Shown: positions 34,183-41,307 of the stretch, piece after piece
How the letters are laid out: each line of letters begins with the position of its first letter
How positions within the stretch are numbered: the first letter of the stretch is position 1
Assembly: GCF_016107395.1 (NCBI RefSeq)
Contig: NZ_JAAIKO010000025.1
Span: forward strand, 47,219 to 111,218
Direction: 5' to 3'
DNA: 64,000 nt
From: Streptomyces fildesensis
GTDB lineage: Bacteria > Actinomycetota > Actinomycetes > Streptomycetales > Streptomycetaceae
Position numbers and translations under genes: made by a program
Notes under the pieces: model-generated
What the model was told of the DNA's origin: nothing
The model's database searches: none
What the model saw: only the letters and a program-made list of their open reading frames with translations

Positions 34183-34202
34183 CACAACTCAATTGTGCAC
34201 AA
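34183..34202. promoter_or_regulatory. OhrR-type operator
   Basis: CACAA-CTCAA-TTGTG (34183-34197) overlaps the perfect palindrome TTGTGCACAA (34193-34202). It lies between divergent ohr and ohrR, just upstream of the ohrR start, and resembles AT-rich OhrR boxes. It probably controls both genes. Confidence 0.6.
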
Positions 34203-34222
34203 CTAAAGGGTACGCTGGTTAC

Positions 34223-34708
34223 ATGAGGACGACCGAAACGGCACCCGCCGAATACCTGCGACTGGACAACCAGATCTGCTTCGCGCTGCACGCGGCGTCC
34301 AGAGCGTTCGGCAGCCTCTACCGGACGGCGCTGCGCGACCTCGCCCTGACCTACCCCCAGTACCTGGTGATGCTGGTCCTGTGGGAACACGGCGAGCTGC
34401 CCGTCAAGAAGATCGGCGAGCATCTGCGCCTCGACTCCGGCACCCTCTCCCCGCTCCTGAAGCGCCTGGAGGCCGCAGGCCTGGTCCAGCGCGAGCGCAG
34501 CGCCCTCGACGAGCGCTCGGTCACCGTCCGCCTCACCACCGCGGGCGACGCCCTGCGCGAGCGCGCCCAGCGGGTCCCGGAACAGATCGCGACGGCCACC
34601 GGCCTCACCCTCACCGACCTGACCGACCTGCGCACGCGCCTCCACCACCTGACCACCACCCTGGACGCGGCCACCCCGGACCCGGCGGCCGACCCCACCC
34701 CCGAGTAA
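34223..34708 (+). CDS. ohrR: OhrR-like MarR-family redox repressor
   Basis: A 161-aa MarR protein. LDNQICFALHAASRAF (about 12-27) holds the reactive Cys of the OhrR type. The winged HTH includes KKIGEHLRLDSGTLSPLLKRLEAAGLV (about 62-88) and a DERSVTVRLT wing. Oxidation of the Cys by organic peroxides would release the operator and induce ohr. The C-terminus is Pro/Asp-rich. ATG 34223 is the natural start. Confidence 0.9.
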   Translation: MRTTETAPAEYLRLDNQICFALHAASRAFGSLYRTALRDLALTYPQYLVMLVLWEHGELPVKKIGEHLRLDSGTLSPLLKRLEAAGLVQRERSALDERSVTVRLTTAGDALRERAQRVPEQIATATGLTLTDLTDLRTRLHHLTTTLDAATPDPAADPTPE

Positions 34709-34714
34709 CCCGGC

Positions 34715-34762
34715 CGCCCGACACCGCGGCCGCCCGACATCGCGGCCGTCCGACACCGCGGC
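34715..34762. repeat. 16-bp tandem repeat x3
   Basis: CGCCCGACACCGCGGC is repeated three times with one substitution each in copies 2 and 3, in the intergenic gap between ohrR and tRNA-Arg. It may be a short VNTR; no function is evident. Confidence 0.8.
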
Positions 34763-34816
34763 CGCCGGGACCCGCCAGCGCCGGGCGCCCCGAATCCGCT
34801 AACCTGTCCTCACCCC

Positions 34817-34889
34817 GCCCCAGTAGCTCAGGGGATAGAGCACAGCTCTCCTAAAGCTGGTGTCGCAGGTTCGAATCCTGCCTGGGGCA
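34817..34889 (+). tRNA. tRNA-Arg(CCT), integration site
   Basis: A complete 73-nt cloverleaf: acceptor GCCCCAG/CTGGGGC, D-arm, anticodon stem CAGCT/AGCTG with loop CTCCTAA (anticodon CCT), and T-arm GCAGG-TTCGAAT-CCTGC. It reads the Arg codon AGG. No CCA is encoded. The anticodon loop through the 3' end is the attL copy of the element's 46-bp core, so the tRNA remains intact after integration. Confidence 0.96.
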
Positions 34890-34893
34890 CACC
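34848..34893 (+). repeat. attL core (46 bp, within tRNA-Arg)
   Basis: This 46-bp segment, from the tRNA-Arg anticodon loop (CTCCTAAAG...) to 4 bp past the tRNA 3' end, is repeated exactly at 45602-45647. The next base differs on both sides, so the core limits are exact. Confidence 0.95.
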
Positions 34894-34914
34894 CGCGTCA
34901 GCGGCACATGACGC

Positions 34915-34961
34915 ACTGAGGGCCAGGTCACCGGGTTAGTCCCGGGAACCTGGCCCTCAGT
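34915..34961 (-). terminator. terminator of the int operon
   Basis: Arms ACTGAGGGCCAGGT / ACCTGGCCCTCAGT (34915-34928 and 34948-34961) with an inner CCGGG/CCCGG stem, just beyond the int stop inside attL. It probably ends the xis-int transcript before it enters the tRNA gene. Confidence 0.75.
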
Positions 34962-34984
34962 CGTTGTTCGATTGCGGAAGCCGG

Positions 34985-36148
34985 TCAGTCCGGCCGTGCC
35001 ACGTCCGTGCCAGATGCGGCCGGTGGATCTTGCTTGTCCAGTGCCTTCCGGACCGCCGCGCCCATGTGGTCGGCGATCACCCGGTCCCGCTCGCTGGCCA
35101 TGTGCTGGTAGATCAGCGCCGCCCGGGTGGTGCTGTGTCCCATGCGGGTCATCAGCTCCCGGGTACTGGCCCCGCTCTGCGAGGCAAGGGTGTTCCCCGT
35201 GTGCCGCAGATCGTGGAAGTGCACGTCCTCAGTGATCCCGGCACGGGCGCGGGCCTCCAGCCAGTCATCCCGGAAGTTGCTGCGCCGCAGCTTGCCGCCG
35301 CGAGGCCCGATGAAGACATGCGCGTTCGGCTTCTTGCCGACGAAGCACTCCAGGTGATCCACCAGGTCGGGCATGATCTCCACTGGGAACGCCACTGGCC
35401 GGAATCCCGCACGGCTCTTGGGCGCCTTGTCGAACAGCCGGCCACTGTTCAACTCGGCCTGCTGCCGCTTGACCCGGACCACGCGCGCTTCCAGGTCGAT
35501 ATCCCGGCGCCGGAGCGCGGCCAGCTCCCCGAAGCGCAGGGTCGTGAACGCGGTGAGCAGCACCAGGGCCCGCCAGCGCAAGCTGATCGCGGCAGCGACC
35601 GCGTAGACCTCCGGCACGGTGAGCACCGGGCGCTCCGGCACCTCGTAGGCGTCCGCACCCTTGATCCGGCACGGATTCCGGCGGATCAGTTCGTCATCCA
35701 CGGCCGTATTCAGAATGGCCCGCAGCATTTGGTACGCCTTGACCACGGTCGGCTCGCCCGTCACCGCCAGCAGACCCGTACGCCAGGCGCGCACCCGAGG
35801 AGGCGTGATCTCCTCCACGGTCGCCGTGCCCAGGGCCGGCAGGATGTGCAGCCGCAGCACGGTCTCATAGCGCTCGCGGGTGCTCTCCTCCAGCTTCCGG
35901 TCCTTGAGCCAGCCAGTGGCGAAGTCCTCGAAGCTCACCTTGCCCGCGTCAGGATCAGTCCACTGATTGCGGCTGATGTCCGCCTCAATCTGCACCAGAG
36001 CCAGGTCAGCGTCAGTCTTGGTCGGAAACGTCTCCTCCCCCGTCCGAGTCTCCCCGGTCTCGGGATCTGGATAGCGCACCTGCCAGCGGCCGGACGGGAG
36101 CTGTCGAACCGAGCCGAACCGCCGCCGTTTGCCCTTCCCGTTGGCCAT
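34985..36148 (-). CDS. int: AICE integrase (tyrosine recombinase)
   Basis: A 387-aa tyrosine recombinase for site-specific integration at tRNA-Arg. An arm-binding/SAM-like N-terminal region (about 1-160) precedes the catalytic domain. The catalytic residues visible are Arg205 (TTLRFGE), Lys244 (PKSRAG), His312 and Arg315 (HDLRH), His338 (GHS) and Tyr347 (IYQH). ATG 36148 overlaps the xis stop by one base. The last codons contain a motif repeated near attR (34993-35015). It looks intact. Confidence 0.95.
   Translation of the reverse strand: MANGKGKRRRFGSVRQLPSGRWQVRYPDPETGETRTGEETFPTKTDADLALVQIEADISRNQWTDPDAGKVSFEDFATGWLKDRKLEESTRERYETVLRLHILPALGTATVEEITPPRVRAWRTGLLAVTGEPTVVKAYQMLRAILNTAVDDELIRRNPCRIKGADAYEVPERPVLTVPEVYAVAAAISLRWRALVLLTAFTTLRFGELAALRRRDIDLEARVVRVKRQQAELNSGRLFDKAPKSRAGFRPVAFPVEIMPDLVDHLECFVGKKPNAHVFIGPRGGKLRRSNFRDDWLEARARAGITEDVHFHDLRHTGNTLASQSGASTRELMTRMGHSTTRAALIYQHMASERDRVIADHMGAAVRKALDKQDPPAASGTDVARPD
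34993..35015 (+). repeat. candidate integrase/Xis arm site, left end
   Basis: GCCGTGCCAC-GT-CCGTGCCAGAT: two GTGCCA half-sites 11 bp apart, within the 3' end of int. The same 23-bp string with only the two middle bases changed lies near attR (45477-45499) in the same orientation. Confidence 0.45.
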
Positions 36149-36357
36149 CAGGCGGCCCTCCCGTAGGTGATCCGGCGCACCCGGATCGGCTGCACGGTGT
36201 TCGCCAGAACGAACGAGTCAACGGCGCTCTCGGGGATGCGGACGTGACGCCCGACCTTGACGAACGTGATCCGCCGTTCCTCGATCAGCCGCCGGGGGAA
36301 GCGCACGGTGGTGCCGAGCCGTTCCGCCACCTGCTCAACGCTCAGGAGTCGATCCAT
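36148..36357 (-). CDS. xis: excisionase (Xis), HTH_17 family
   Basis: A 69-aa winged-helix protein of the MerR/HTH_17 excisionase type: LLSVEQVAERLGTTVRFPRR (about 3-22) then KVGRHVRIPESAVDSFV (about 35-51). It should bend the att site DNA and direct excision. ATG 36357 has GGGGA at 9 nt and is preferred over GTG 36366, which would overlap rep. It is coupled to int by a 1-base overlap. Confidence 0.92.
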   Translation of the reverse strand: MDRLLSVEQVAERLGTTVRFPRRLIEERRITFVKVGRHVRIPESAVDSFVLANTVQPIRVRRITYGRAA

Positions 36358-36359
36358 GG

Positions 36360-37754
36360 TCACCACTCCCCTTCCGTCTGGATCTCGCGTAGGGCTTCGC
36401 GGGCGGTTTCGCGGTTGATGCGCAGGTCCCGGGCGACGCTGGCCGCGAGCAGCGATTCACCGGGGGTGTGGCCCTGGCCCGCGTACTGCCAGTCAGCCAT
36501 GACGAGCACGGTCGGATCGTGGGTGTAGTCGGGCAGACCGAGGGCTTCGCGTTGCTCCGCGGCGCGGTAGTCCGCCCGAACCTGTCGGAGGGCGCCGAGA
36601 GTGGTCGAGTAGCGGCGGGACTTGGACGAGAAGTGCCCCCGGAAGCCGAGCATGTGCGCCCAGGCCAGAAGCTTCCGGTCGGGGAAGACGCGGTCCAGGT
36701 CGAAGCAGGCTTCGATCAGCCGGCGCGGGTGCGGCGGGACGCCGAGGAGGTCGAGCGCTTCGAGGTTCCCGACACGTCGATCAACAGTGCCGGTGGACTC
36801 GGCGGCTTTGGTGGCGTACTTCGCCACGTACGAGGCGACCGCCTGTTCACTCACGTCCTCCCCCGCACCGAACGCCCGGATGGGTCGGATGTCGAGCTGG
36901 GTGCCCCAGCGCAGAACCCACGGGTCCGGGTATCCGGCGTCCGGTGCGGCCGGCACGGTGATGGTCGTGTAGGTGTGGATGGCTGCGGCCCGGATGCAGT
37001 CGGTCAGGAGATCGGTGGTGGCCCAGGCCGGGGGCGCGTCCTGGCCTTCGGGCCCGTCGAGGCGGATCACGGCGTGGAAGTGAACAGCCCCGCGCTTCTG
37101 GAACTCGGCGACCTTCCCGTACGAGACTCGTGCGACTTCCGACAGTTCCCGTTGGGTCAGGCCCGCCCTGGCGGCGATCTCTCGGCGGAGTCGGTTGGTG
37201 AATCTCATCCACAGGTCGCCCGCGTGGTTGTTGAAGAGCACGGCGCCCGCGTAGTCGTACCGCTCCGGATGCAGCGGCGTTCCCAACAGATCGTCCCCGT
37301 CCGGGTGGGCGGTACCGCACTGGCAGCGCCGGGAACTGGGCTGGTTGTGGACCGGGCCGAACGACGGAGCGGTGAAGGTGGCGAAGACCCGGGGGTGGTC
37401 GCGCACCGTGCCGGGAACGTCCTTGCTGTCGTCTCCTGCCAGCCCGGCGCGGATCAGGTGGTAGGTGTCGGCGGCGTAGACGGCGGCGCACGGTTCGCAG
37501 CGCGAGGCCCGTCGGTTGCCGCAGGCCAGCCGTAACCGCCCACCCGGCTCGTCAGCGGTCGAGTAGGTGTGGAGGGTCTGACCGGTGGTCCGGTCGCTGG
37601 TGCGGGTGAAGCCGCGCAGGTGGATGGGGTTGGAGCAGCCGCCGGTGCGGGTGACTTGGTGGTGCCAGCGGTGGAAACCCGGATCCCCGGCCACCGAGAG
37701 CAGATCGCCCCAGGTGGCCGGGTCCAGGCCCGCGAGGGTCGCGGTGTCGGTCAC
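36360..37754 (-). CDS. RepSA-like rolling-circle replication initiator
   Basis: A 464-aa HUH endonuclease of the pSAM2 RepSA type. The metal-binding HUH is in RGAVHFHAVIRLDG (His225 and His227). A preceding Cys-rich zinc-ribbon-like part has LACGNRRASRCEPCAA and RRCQCGT; the candidate catalytic Tyr is in VASYVAKYATK (about 316-326). GTG 37754 overlaps the methyltransferase stop (GTGA) with a GGGGG run upstream; GTG 37760 is possible. It nicks the element's double-strand origin during excised replication. Confidence 0.9.
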   Translation of the reverse strand: MTDTATLAGLDPATWGDLLSVAGDPGFHRWHHQVTRTGGCSNPIHLRGFTRTSDRTTGQTLHTYSTADEPGGRLRLACGNRRASRCEPCAAVYAADTYHLIRAGLAGDDSKDVPGTVRDHPRVFATFTAPSFGPVHNQPSSRRCQCGTAHPDGDDLLGTPLHPERYDYAGAVLFNNHAGDLWMRFTNRLRREIAARAGLTQRELSEVARVSYGKVAEFQKRGAVHFHAVIRLDGPEGQDAPPAWATTDLLTDCIRAAAIHTYTTITVPAAPDAGYPDPWVLRWGTQLDIRPIRAFGAGEDVSEQAVASYVAKYATKAAESTGTVDRRVGNLEALDLLGVPPHPRRLIEACFDLDRVFPDRKLLAWAHMLGFRGHFSSKSRRYSTTLGALRQVRADYRAAEQREALGLPDYTHDPTVLVMADWQYAGQGHTPGESLLAASVARDLRINRETAREALREIQTEGEW

Positions 37755-39271
37755 ACGCACCCCCGATCCAGATCCGTTCCCGTGACGGCCTCGACGAGCG
37801 CCGACAGGAGGACCTCCGCGACGGGTGGGGTGACGGCGTTGCCGTACTGGCGGACCTTCTCCCGCTTGGTGCCCAGCACCATGTACGAATCGCGGAAGGC
37901 CATCGCCCGGCCGATCTCGGCGGGTTCGAGCATCCGGAACAACACGCTGTCCAGATCCACCGCAGTCCGCACCAGGGCGAAGCGATCCCGGGTGGACAGA
38001 GTCCCGATCGGCTCAGCGACGGTCTTGGCCATGCCGGTCCGGTAGTACGGAACGAGCAGGTGGTCGGCCGGGTCGGCGGGGGTGACGAGGCCGTGGTGGT
38101 TGCCGGATGCTGTGACGGTTGCGAGGGCGTCGGTGATGGGTCGGGCATCGGAGGAGCCGCCGCGCAGTTCGGCGATGAACGGCAGCCAGGCCAGCCCGGT
38201 CTCGTTGCGGGCGGTCTGCGTGCGCAGCGGGTCGGCGGCCGGCGAGGCGTACTTGCCGTCTCGCCCTTCCACCGGCACGAGGAGCGGAGGTACTGCGAGG
38301 GCGTCGTTCTCGGTGGTCGTGCTGGTGGGCATGGGGTCGGTGACCGGTGCGGCCGAGTCCCGCCAGGTGCCGCCAGCCGGGACGGTCACGGGCAGCGCGT
38401 AGCGATCCAGTCCGGCTTGGATGCGGGCGAGGGTCTTGGGCGACAGCCCCTTGGGTCGGTCCCCGATCGGGGTACCGGCAAGCGCCCAGTCGATCGCGGT
38501 CGCGGCCGAGCGGACGACGGGTTCCACGATGGTGTTGCGGCAGGCCGTGTTCGGGCACCGGTAGGCGTACTGCGAGCGGTAACGGCCCATGTCACGCCGC
38601 AGGTTCTTGAACGCCTGCACCGCCCGAACCGTCCTCTCACAAGTCGGGCACCAGGCCGACGGGCGCAGCCACTTGTCCCAGTCCGGAGTCCGGCCCAGGG
38701 AGCGGCGCCAGTAGGCGAGGTAGAGCCGATCGCGGGACTGCGGGGCGAAGGCGGTCCGAACCGGGGTGGCGTGCATGGAGTTCAGCGCGATCAACTTCGT
38801 GTCATAGCCCAGGAGACGGATGCGGTCGCGCCAGGGCTGCCAGAGGTCCCAGGCGCGGACGTCGATGACGTTCTCGACCACACCGGCCAGGACGGGGCGG
38901 CCGCGTGCGGCGCAGGATTCGAGGTACCGCGGTACGTCCCACATCAGGGCGCGGGAGCGGTCGGCGGCCGGGTCGGGCAATGTCTCGCCGAACAGGTCGG
39001 GTTGCTTGTCGAAGTCCCGTTGCTTACCGCGTGCGTTGGACCACTTCGGGCATTCGGGTGAAGCCCAGAACAAGTCGGCGGCGGGGAAGCCGGCCACGTC
39101 GGCGGCGTGCAGGTCACCCTGGAAGTGATCGACGGCGGGAAAGTTGACCGAGTGCGAGGCAATCGCCCGGTCCCAGTGGTTCGCGGCCAGCACCGGTTGG
39201 ATGCCGGGGACGAGGGAGGCGCCGAAGGACGAGCCGCCGAGGCCGGCGAAGAAGTCGACGTAGGTCAGCAC
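37751..39271 (-). CDS. AICE-encoded C5-cytosine DNA methyltransferase with zinc-finger insert
   Basis: A 506-aa Dcm-type methyltransferase. Motif I is VDFFAGLGG (about 5-13), motif IV SPECPKWSN with catalytic Cys74, motif VI VVENV (131-135), motif VIII PQSRDRLYL (about 178-186), and the C-terminal motif X region QYGNAVTPPVAEVL. Between VIII and X is a long target-recognition region with four cysteines (CPTC about 208-211; CPNTAC about 239-244) that probably bind zinc. It is much longer than typical 330-400 aa enzymes. GTG 39271 is the start; it overlaps the small Cys protein upstream by 7 bp and rep by 4 bp. No restriction enzyme is nearby, so it is an orphan. Confidence 0.9.
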   Translation of the reverse strand: MLTYVDFFAGLGGSSFGASLVPGIQPVLAANHWDRAIASHSVNFPAVDHFQGDLHAADVAGFPAADLFWASPECPKWSNARGKQRDFDKQPDLFGETLPDPAADRSRALMWDVPRYLESCAARGRPVLAGVVENVIDVRAWDLWQPWRDRIRLLGYDTKLIALNSMHATPVRTAFAPQSRDRLYLAYWRRSLGRTPDWDKWLRPSAWCPTCERTVRAVQAFKNLRRDMGRYRSQYAYRCPNTACRNTIVEPVVRSAATAIDWALAGTPIGDRPKGLSPKTLARIQAGLDRYALPVTVPAGGTWRDSAAPVTDPMPTSTTTENDALAVPPLLVPVEGRDGKYASPAADPLRTQTARNETGLAWLPFIAELRGGSSDARPITDALATVTASGNHHGLVTPADPADHLLVPYYRTGMAKTVAEPIGTLSTRDRFALVRTAVDLDSVLFRMLEPAEIGRAMAFRDSYMVLGTKREKVRQYGNAVTPPVAEVLLSALVEAVTGTDLDRGCV

Positions 39272-39465
39272 GAGGCACCTGCCGACACCGACAGGCGGAC
39301 CGGGCGACGGGCGGGCGTGGTGCCGGTGCCGTGGCATCCGTTGCAGGTGACGCGCAGGGTGGCGCGGGAGCCGTTGCGCAGCCGGGTGCCGGTGGTGATC
39401 GCGACGACGGGGAAGCCGTCGCAGTCCTGGCACACGCGCGGGGAGGGCACAGTCAGGCTGGACAT
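39265..39465 (-). CDS. small AICE protein with two CxxC knuckles
   Basis: A 66-aa protein with CQDCDG (about 13-18) and CNGCHGTGT (about 42-50), a DnaJ-like zinc-ribbon pattern. ATG 39465 has AAGGAG at the right spacing. The stop overlaps the methyltransferase start by 7 bp, so they are translationally coupled. It resembles another element protein at 41051-41227. The function is unknown. Confidence 0.75.
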   Translation of the reverse strand: MSSLTVPSPRVCQDCDGFPVVAITTGTRLRNGSRATLRVTCNGCHGTGTTPARRPVRLSVSAGASC

Positions 39466-39562
39466 AATGGGTTTTCTCCTTGTCGGTCTTTCGGGACGGG
39501 CGGGAGGTGCGGGCTCTCGGGGTGGCCGTTGCTTGGCGGCTGTGTGCCACCCCGGGAGCCGG

Positions 39563-39880
39563 TTAGCGGCGGTGGTGCTCGGTCTTGAGCAGGGAGCGCA
39601 GGACGACGGCGCAGACCGCGATCGAGGCGGCGGTGATGGCGACGGCCAGGAGCAGGGAGACCAGGACGGCGCCGACGACCAGGACGGCAGCGACACCGCC
39701 ACCGACGACGGCGACCAGGCCGGCCGGGGTGAGTCGAACCGGCGGGCGGGACGGGAGGGGGGCCGGCGCGGTGGTCGGGTGCTGGCAGGCGCAGGCCGAG
39801 TGCTGAGCGACGACCGGGGCCGTGTGCTGCGGGGTGGTGAACGTGGCGGTGGGCATGGTCGGGATCTGCGGTCGGAACAT
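39563..39880 (-). CDS. small AICE membrane protein (spread protein-like)
   Basis: A 105-aa protein. The N-terminal half is Pro/Thr/His-rich with a short Cys pair (CACQH); the C-terminal half has a long hydrophobic stretch (about 57-98, two TM helices) ending in a basic tail KTEHHRR. ATG 39880 follows GGAAGGAAG. Its size, location and membrane character match the SpdA-D proteins that help plasmid spread within the mycelium. Confidence 0.7.
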   Translation of the reverse strand: MFRPQIPTMPTATFTTPQHTAPVVAQHSACACQHPTTAPAPLPSRPPVRLTPAGLVAVVGGGVAAVLVVGAVLVSLLLAVAITAASIAVCAVVLRSLLKTEHHRR

Positions 39881-39899
39881 GGCGGGACTTCCTTCCGGA

Positions 39900-40097
39900 T
39901 CAGGGTTGGGTGGTCGGGGTGACGACGGAGACGCCGGTCGTGGTGCCGGACTCGATGACCGGGGCGAGGAAGCTGTTCGCGAGCAGGAACCCGGCAATGA
40001 GAAGGACGATCACGAGCCACATGGGCGGGCGGGCGAGCTTGTAGCCGAGGTAGCCGACGACAGCGATGGCGAACCAGAACGGCACGGACTCGGGCAT
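39900..40097 (-). CDS. small AICE membrane protein
   Basis: A 65-aa protein with two hydrophobic segments (about 6-18 and 26-46: WLVIVLLIAGFLLANSFL) and a Thr-rich C-terminus. The ATG at 40097 follows GGAAAGGACCACTCC. It sits between other small transfer/spread genes of the element; function inferred only from this context. Confidence 0.7.
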   Translation of the reverse strand: MPESVPFWFAIAVVGYLGYKLARPPMWLVIVLLIAGFLLANSFLAPVIESGTTTGVSVVTPTTQP

Positions 40098-40118
40098 GAG
40101 GAGTGGTCCTTTCCGGGG

Positions 40119-40310
40119 TCAGCGGACGCGGCAGCGGTGAGTGCGGGCGGCGAGGGAGGCGGCGGCGCGGCTGGAGTAGTCCGAGGACCAGCCGCAGCCG
40201 TCGTTGGTGCAGGCGGCGGCGTGCCGGGTGCGGCCGAGGTGATCGCGGTAGGTGCCGATCTGGACCGGGCCGACGTGGGAGACGGAGTGGAAGTTCTCGT
40301 TACGGGCCAT
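40119..40310 (-). CDS. small AICE mobile-element protein
   Basis: A 63-aa basic protein: FHSVSHVGPVQIGTYRD, a CTNDGCGW pair and a late AARTHRCRVR give three Cys and several His that could form one metal site. ATG 40310 is clear. Similar short proteins occur between spd and tra genes of AICEs, often annotated as mobile element transfer proteins. The function is unknown. Confidence 0.7.
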   Translation of the reverse strand: MARNENFHSVSHVGPVQIGTYRDHLGRTRHAAACTNDGCGWSSDYSSRAAASLAARTHRCRVR

Positions 40311-40324
40311 GGGCGGTTGTCCTT

Positions 40325-40969
40325 TCAGGTGAGTTGGGCGGCGATGGACTGGGCGAGTTGAGCGGGGACACCGAGACGGGCGGTGAGGGTGTCGAGGTCG
40401 ATCGGGGTTCCGGTGGCTGTGAGGTGGTCGGCGGCGACCTTGCGGGCATGAGCGACCAGCCCAGGAGCGGGAACAGGAGCCGGAGGCAGAGCCGGGGCAT
40501 GCTCAGGAGCGGCCACCTCTTCCCGGACCGGTTCGAGGCCGATGGACGGTTCGGGGTCACAGTCGGCCGGCGCGAGCACCTGGGGTTCGGCCTGGGGTAC
40601 GGGGTTGTGGGCGAGGAAGGTTCCGCCGAGGAAGGCCAGCGCGGGCCATCCGGCGACGAGGATCCGCAGCCAGGCGGGGACCTGGTGCAGGTCGAGGAGT
40701 CCGGCGGTGGCGACGTTGGCGCCGAGTGAGGCGACCAGGGCGACGGCGAACCAGATCCACGCGGACCGTGCCGGGCTGTCAGCGGCTCGCAGGGTCCGCA
40801 GGCGGTGCCAGGCTGCGACCAGGAGCAGATCGACGCTGATCGGGTAGGCCCATGCCTTCCAGCCGTGTTGTCCGGCGGCGTTGGCGATGTCGTGCAGGTG
40901 GGCGAAGGACAGGGCGCCGGCGATGACCGCTTGCACGAGAACCGCATCGGGACGGATCAAAAGACGCAT
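40325..40969 (-). CDS. DUF2637/SpdB-like membrane protein of the AICE
   Basis: A 214-aa protein with four hydrophobic segments in the first 115 residues (LVQAVIAGALSFAHLHDIAN, AYPISVDLLLVAAW, WIWFAVALVASLGANVATAG, AWLRILVAGWPALAFLGGTF) typical of DUF2637 SpdB proteins. A Pro-rich linker leads to a small helical C-terminal domain (about 170-214, like a HTH). SpdB proteins are thought to form channels for intramycelial spread after TraB-mediated transfer. Confidence 0.82.
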   Translation of the reverse strand: MRLLIRPDAVLVQAVIAGALSFAHLHDIANAAGQHGWKAWAYPISVDLLLVAAWHRLRTLRAADSPARSAWIWFAVALVASLGANVATAGLLDLHQVPAWLRILVAGWPALAFLGGTFLAHNPVPQAEPQVLAPADCDPEPSIGLEPVREEVAAPEHAPALPPAPVPAPGLVAHARKVAADHLTATGTPIDLDTLTARLGVPAQLAQSIAAQLT

Positions 40970-41050
40970 GGTCGTTCACCTCCTTCAAGGTGTGGGGGCT
41001 GATGCCGGGCGGGGAACGGGTCCGGCCGCCCGGCACCAGGGATCGAGGGA

Positions 41051-41227
41051 TCAGGCTTCGCCGGAGCCGAAACAGGTCAGGCACATCCCGACCTGCTGGT
41101 CGTCGGTGATCCGTTGCTTGCGGCCGACCTTGACCGGGACGGCGACCTCTCCGGTGCCCTTGCAGACCTGGCACTTCGGCGGGGCTTTGGCGGTGGTGCG
41201 GCGGGTGGTGGCCTTCCGTGCGGTCAT
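41051..41227 (-). CDS. very small AICE zinc-ribbon protein
   Basis: A 58-aa protein. After a basic N-terminus (MTARKATTRRTTAKA) come CQVCKGTGE (about 19-27) and CLTCFGSGE (about 49-57), two DnaJ-like CxxCxGxG knuckles. The pairing resembles the 66-aa protein at 39265-39465. ATG 41227 is in frame with TGA 41051. It lies just downstream of the translocase gene and is too short for most ORF thresholds. The function is unknown. Confidence 0.7.
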   Translation of the reverse strand: MTARKATTRRTTAKAPPKCQVCKGTGEVAVPVKVGRKQRITDDQQVGMCLTCFGSGEA

Positions 41228-41307
41228 GGCGACCTCTCCGATCGAGGCATGGGCGGGGTAGGGACCTGGCGCGGGGTGGTCGCGCCGACCGGTGGGGCGA
41301 AGGGGTG

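Noticed and set aside
34715..34762. CRISPR array
   Set aside because: The 16-bp units are contiguous with no spacers, and no cas genes are present anywhere in the window.
35479..35486. TraB recognition sequence GACCCGGA in int
   Set aside because: Only one copy was noticed; clt loci have clustered 8-bp repeats, so chance is more likely.
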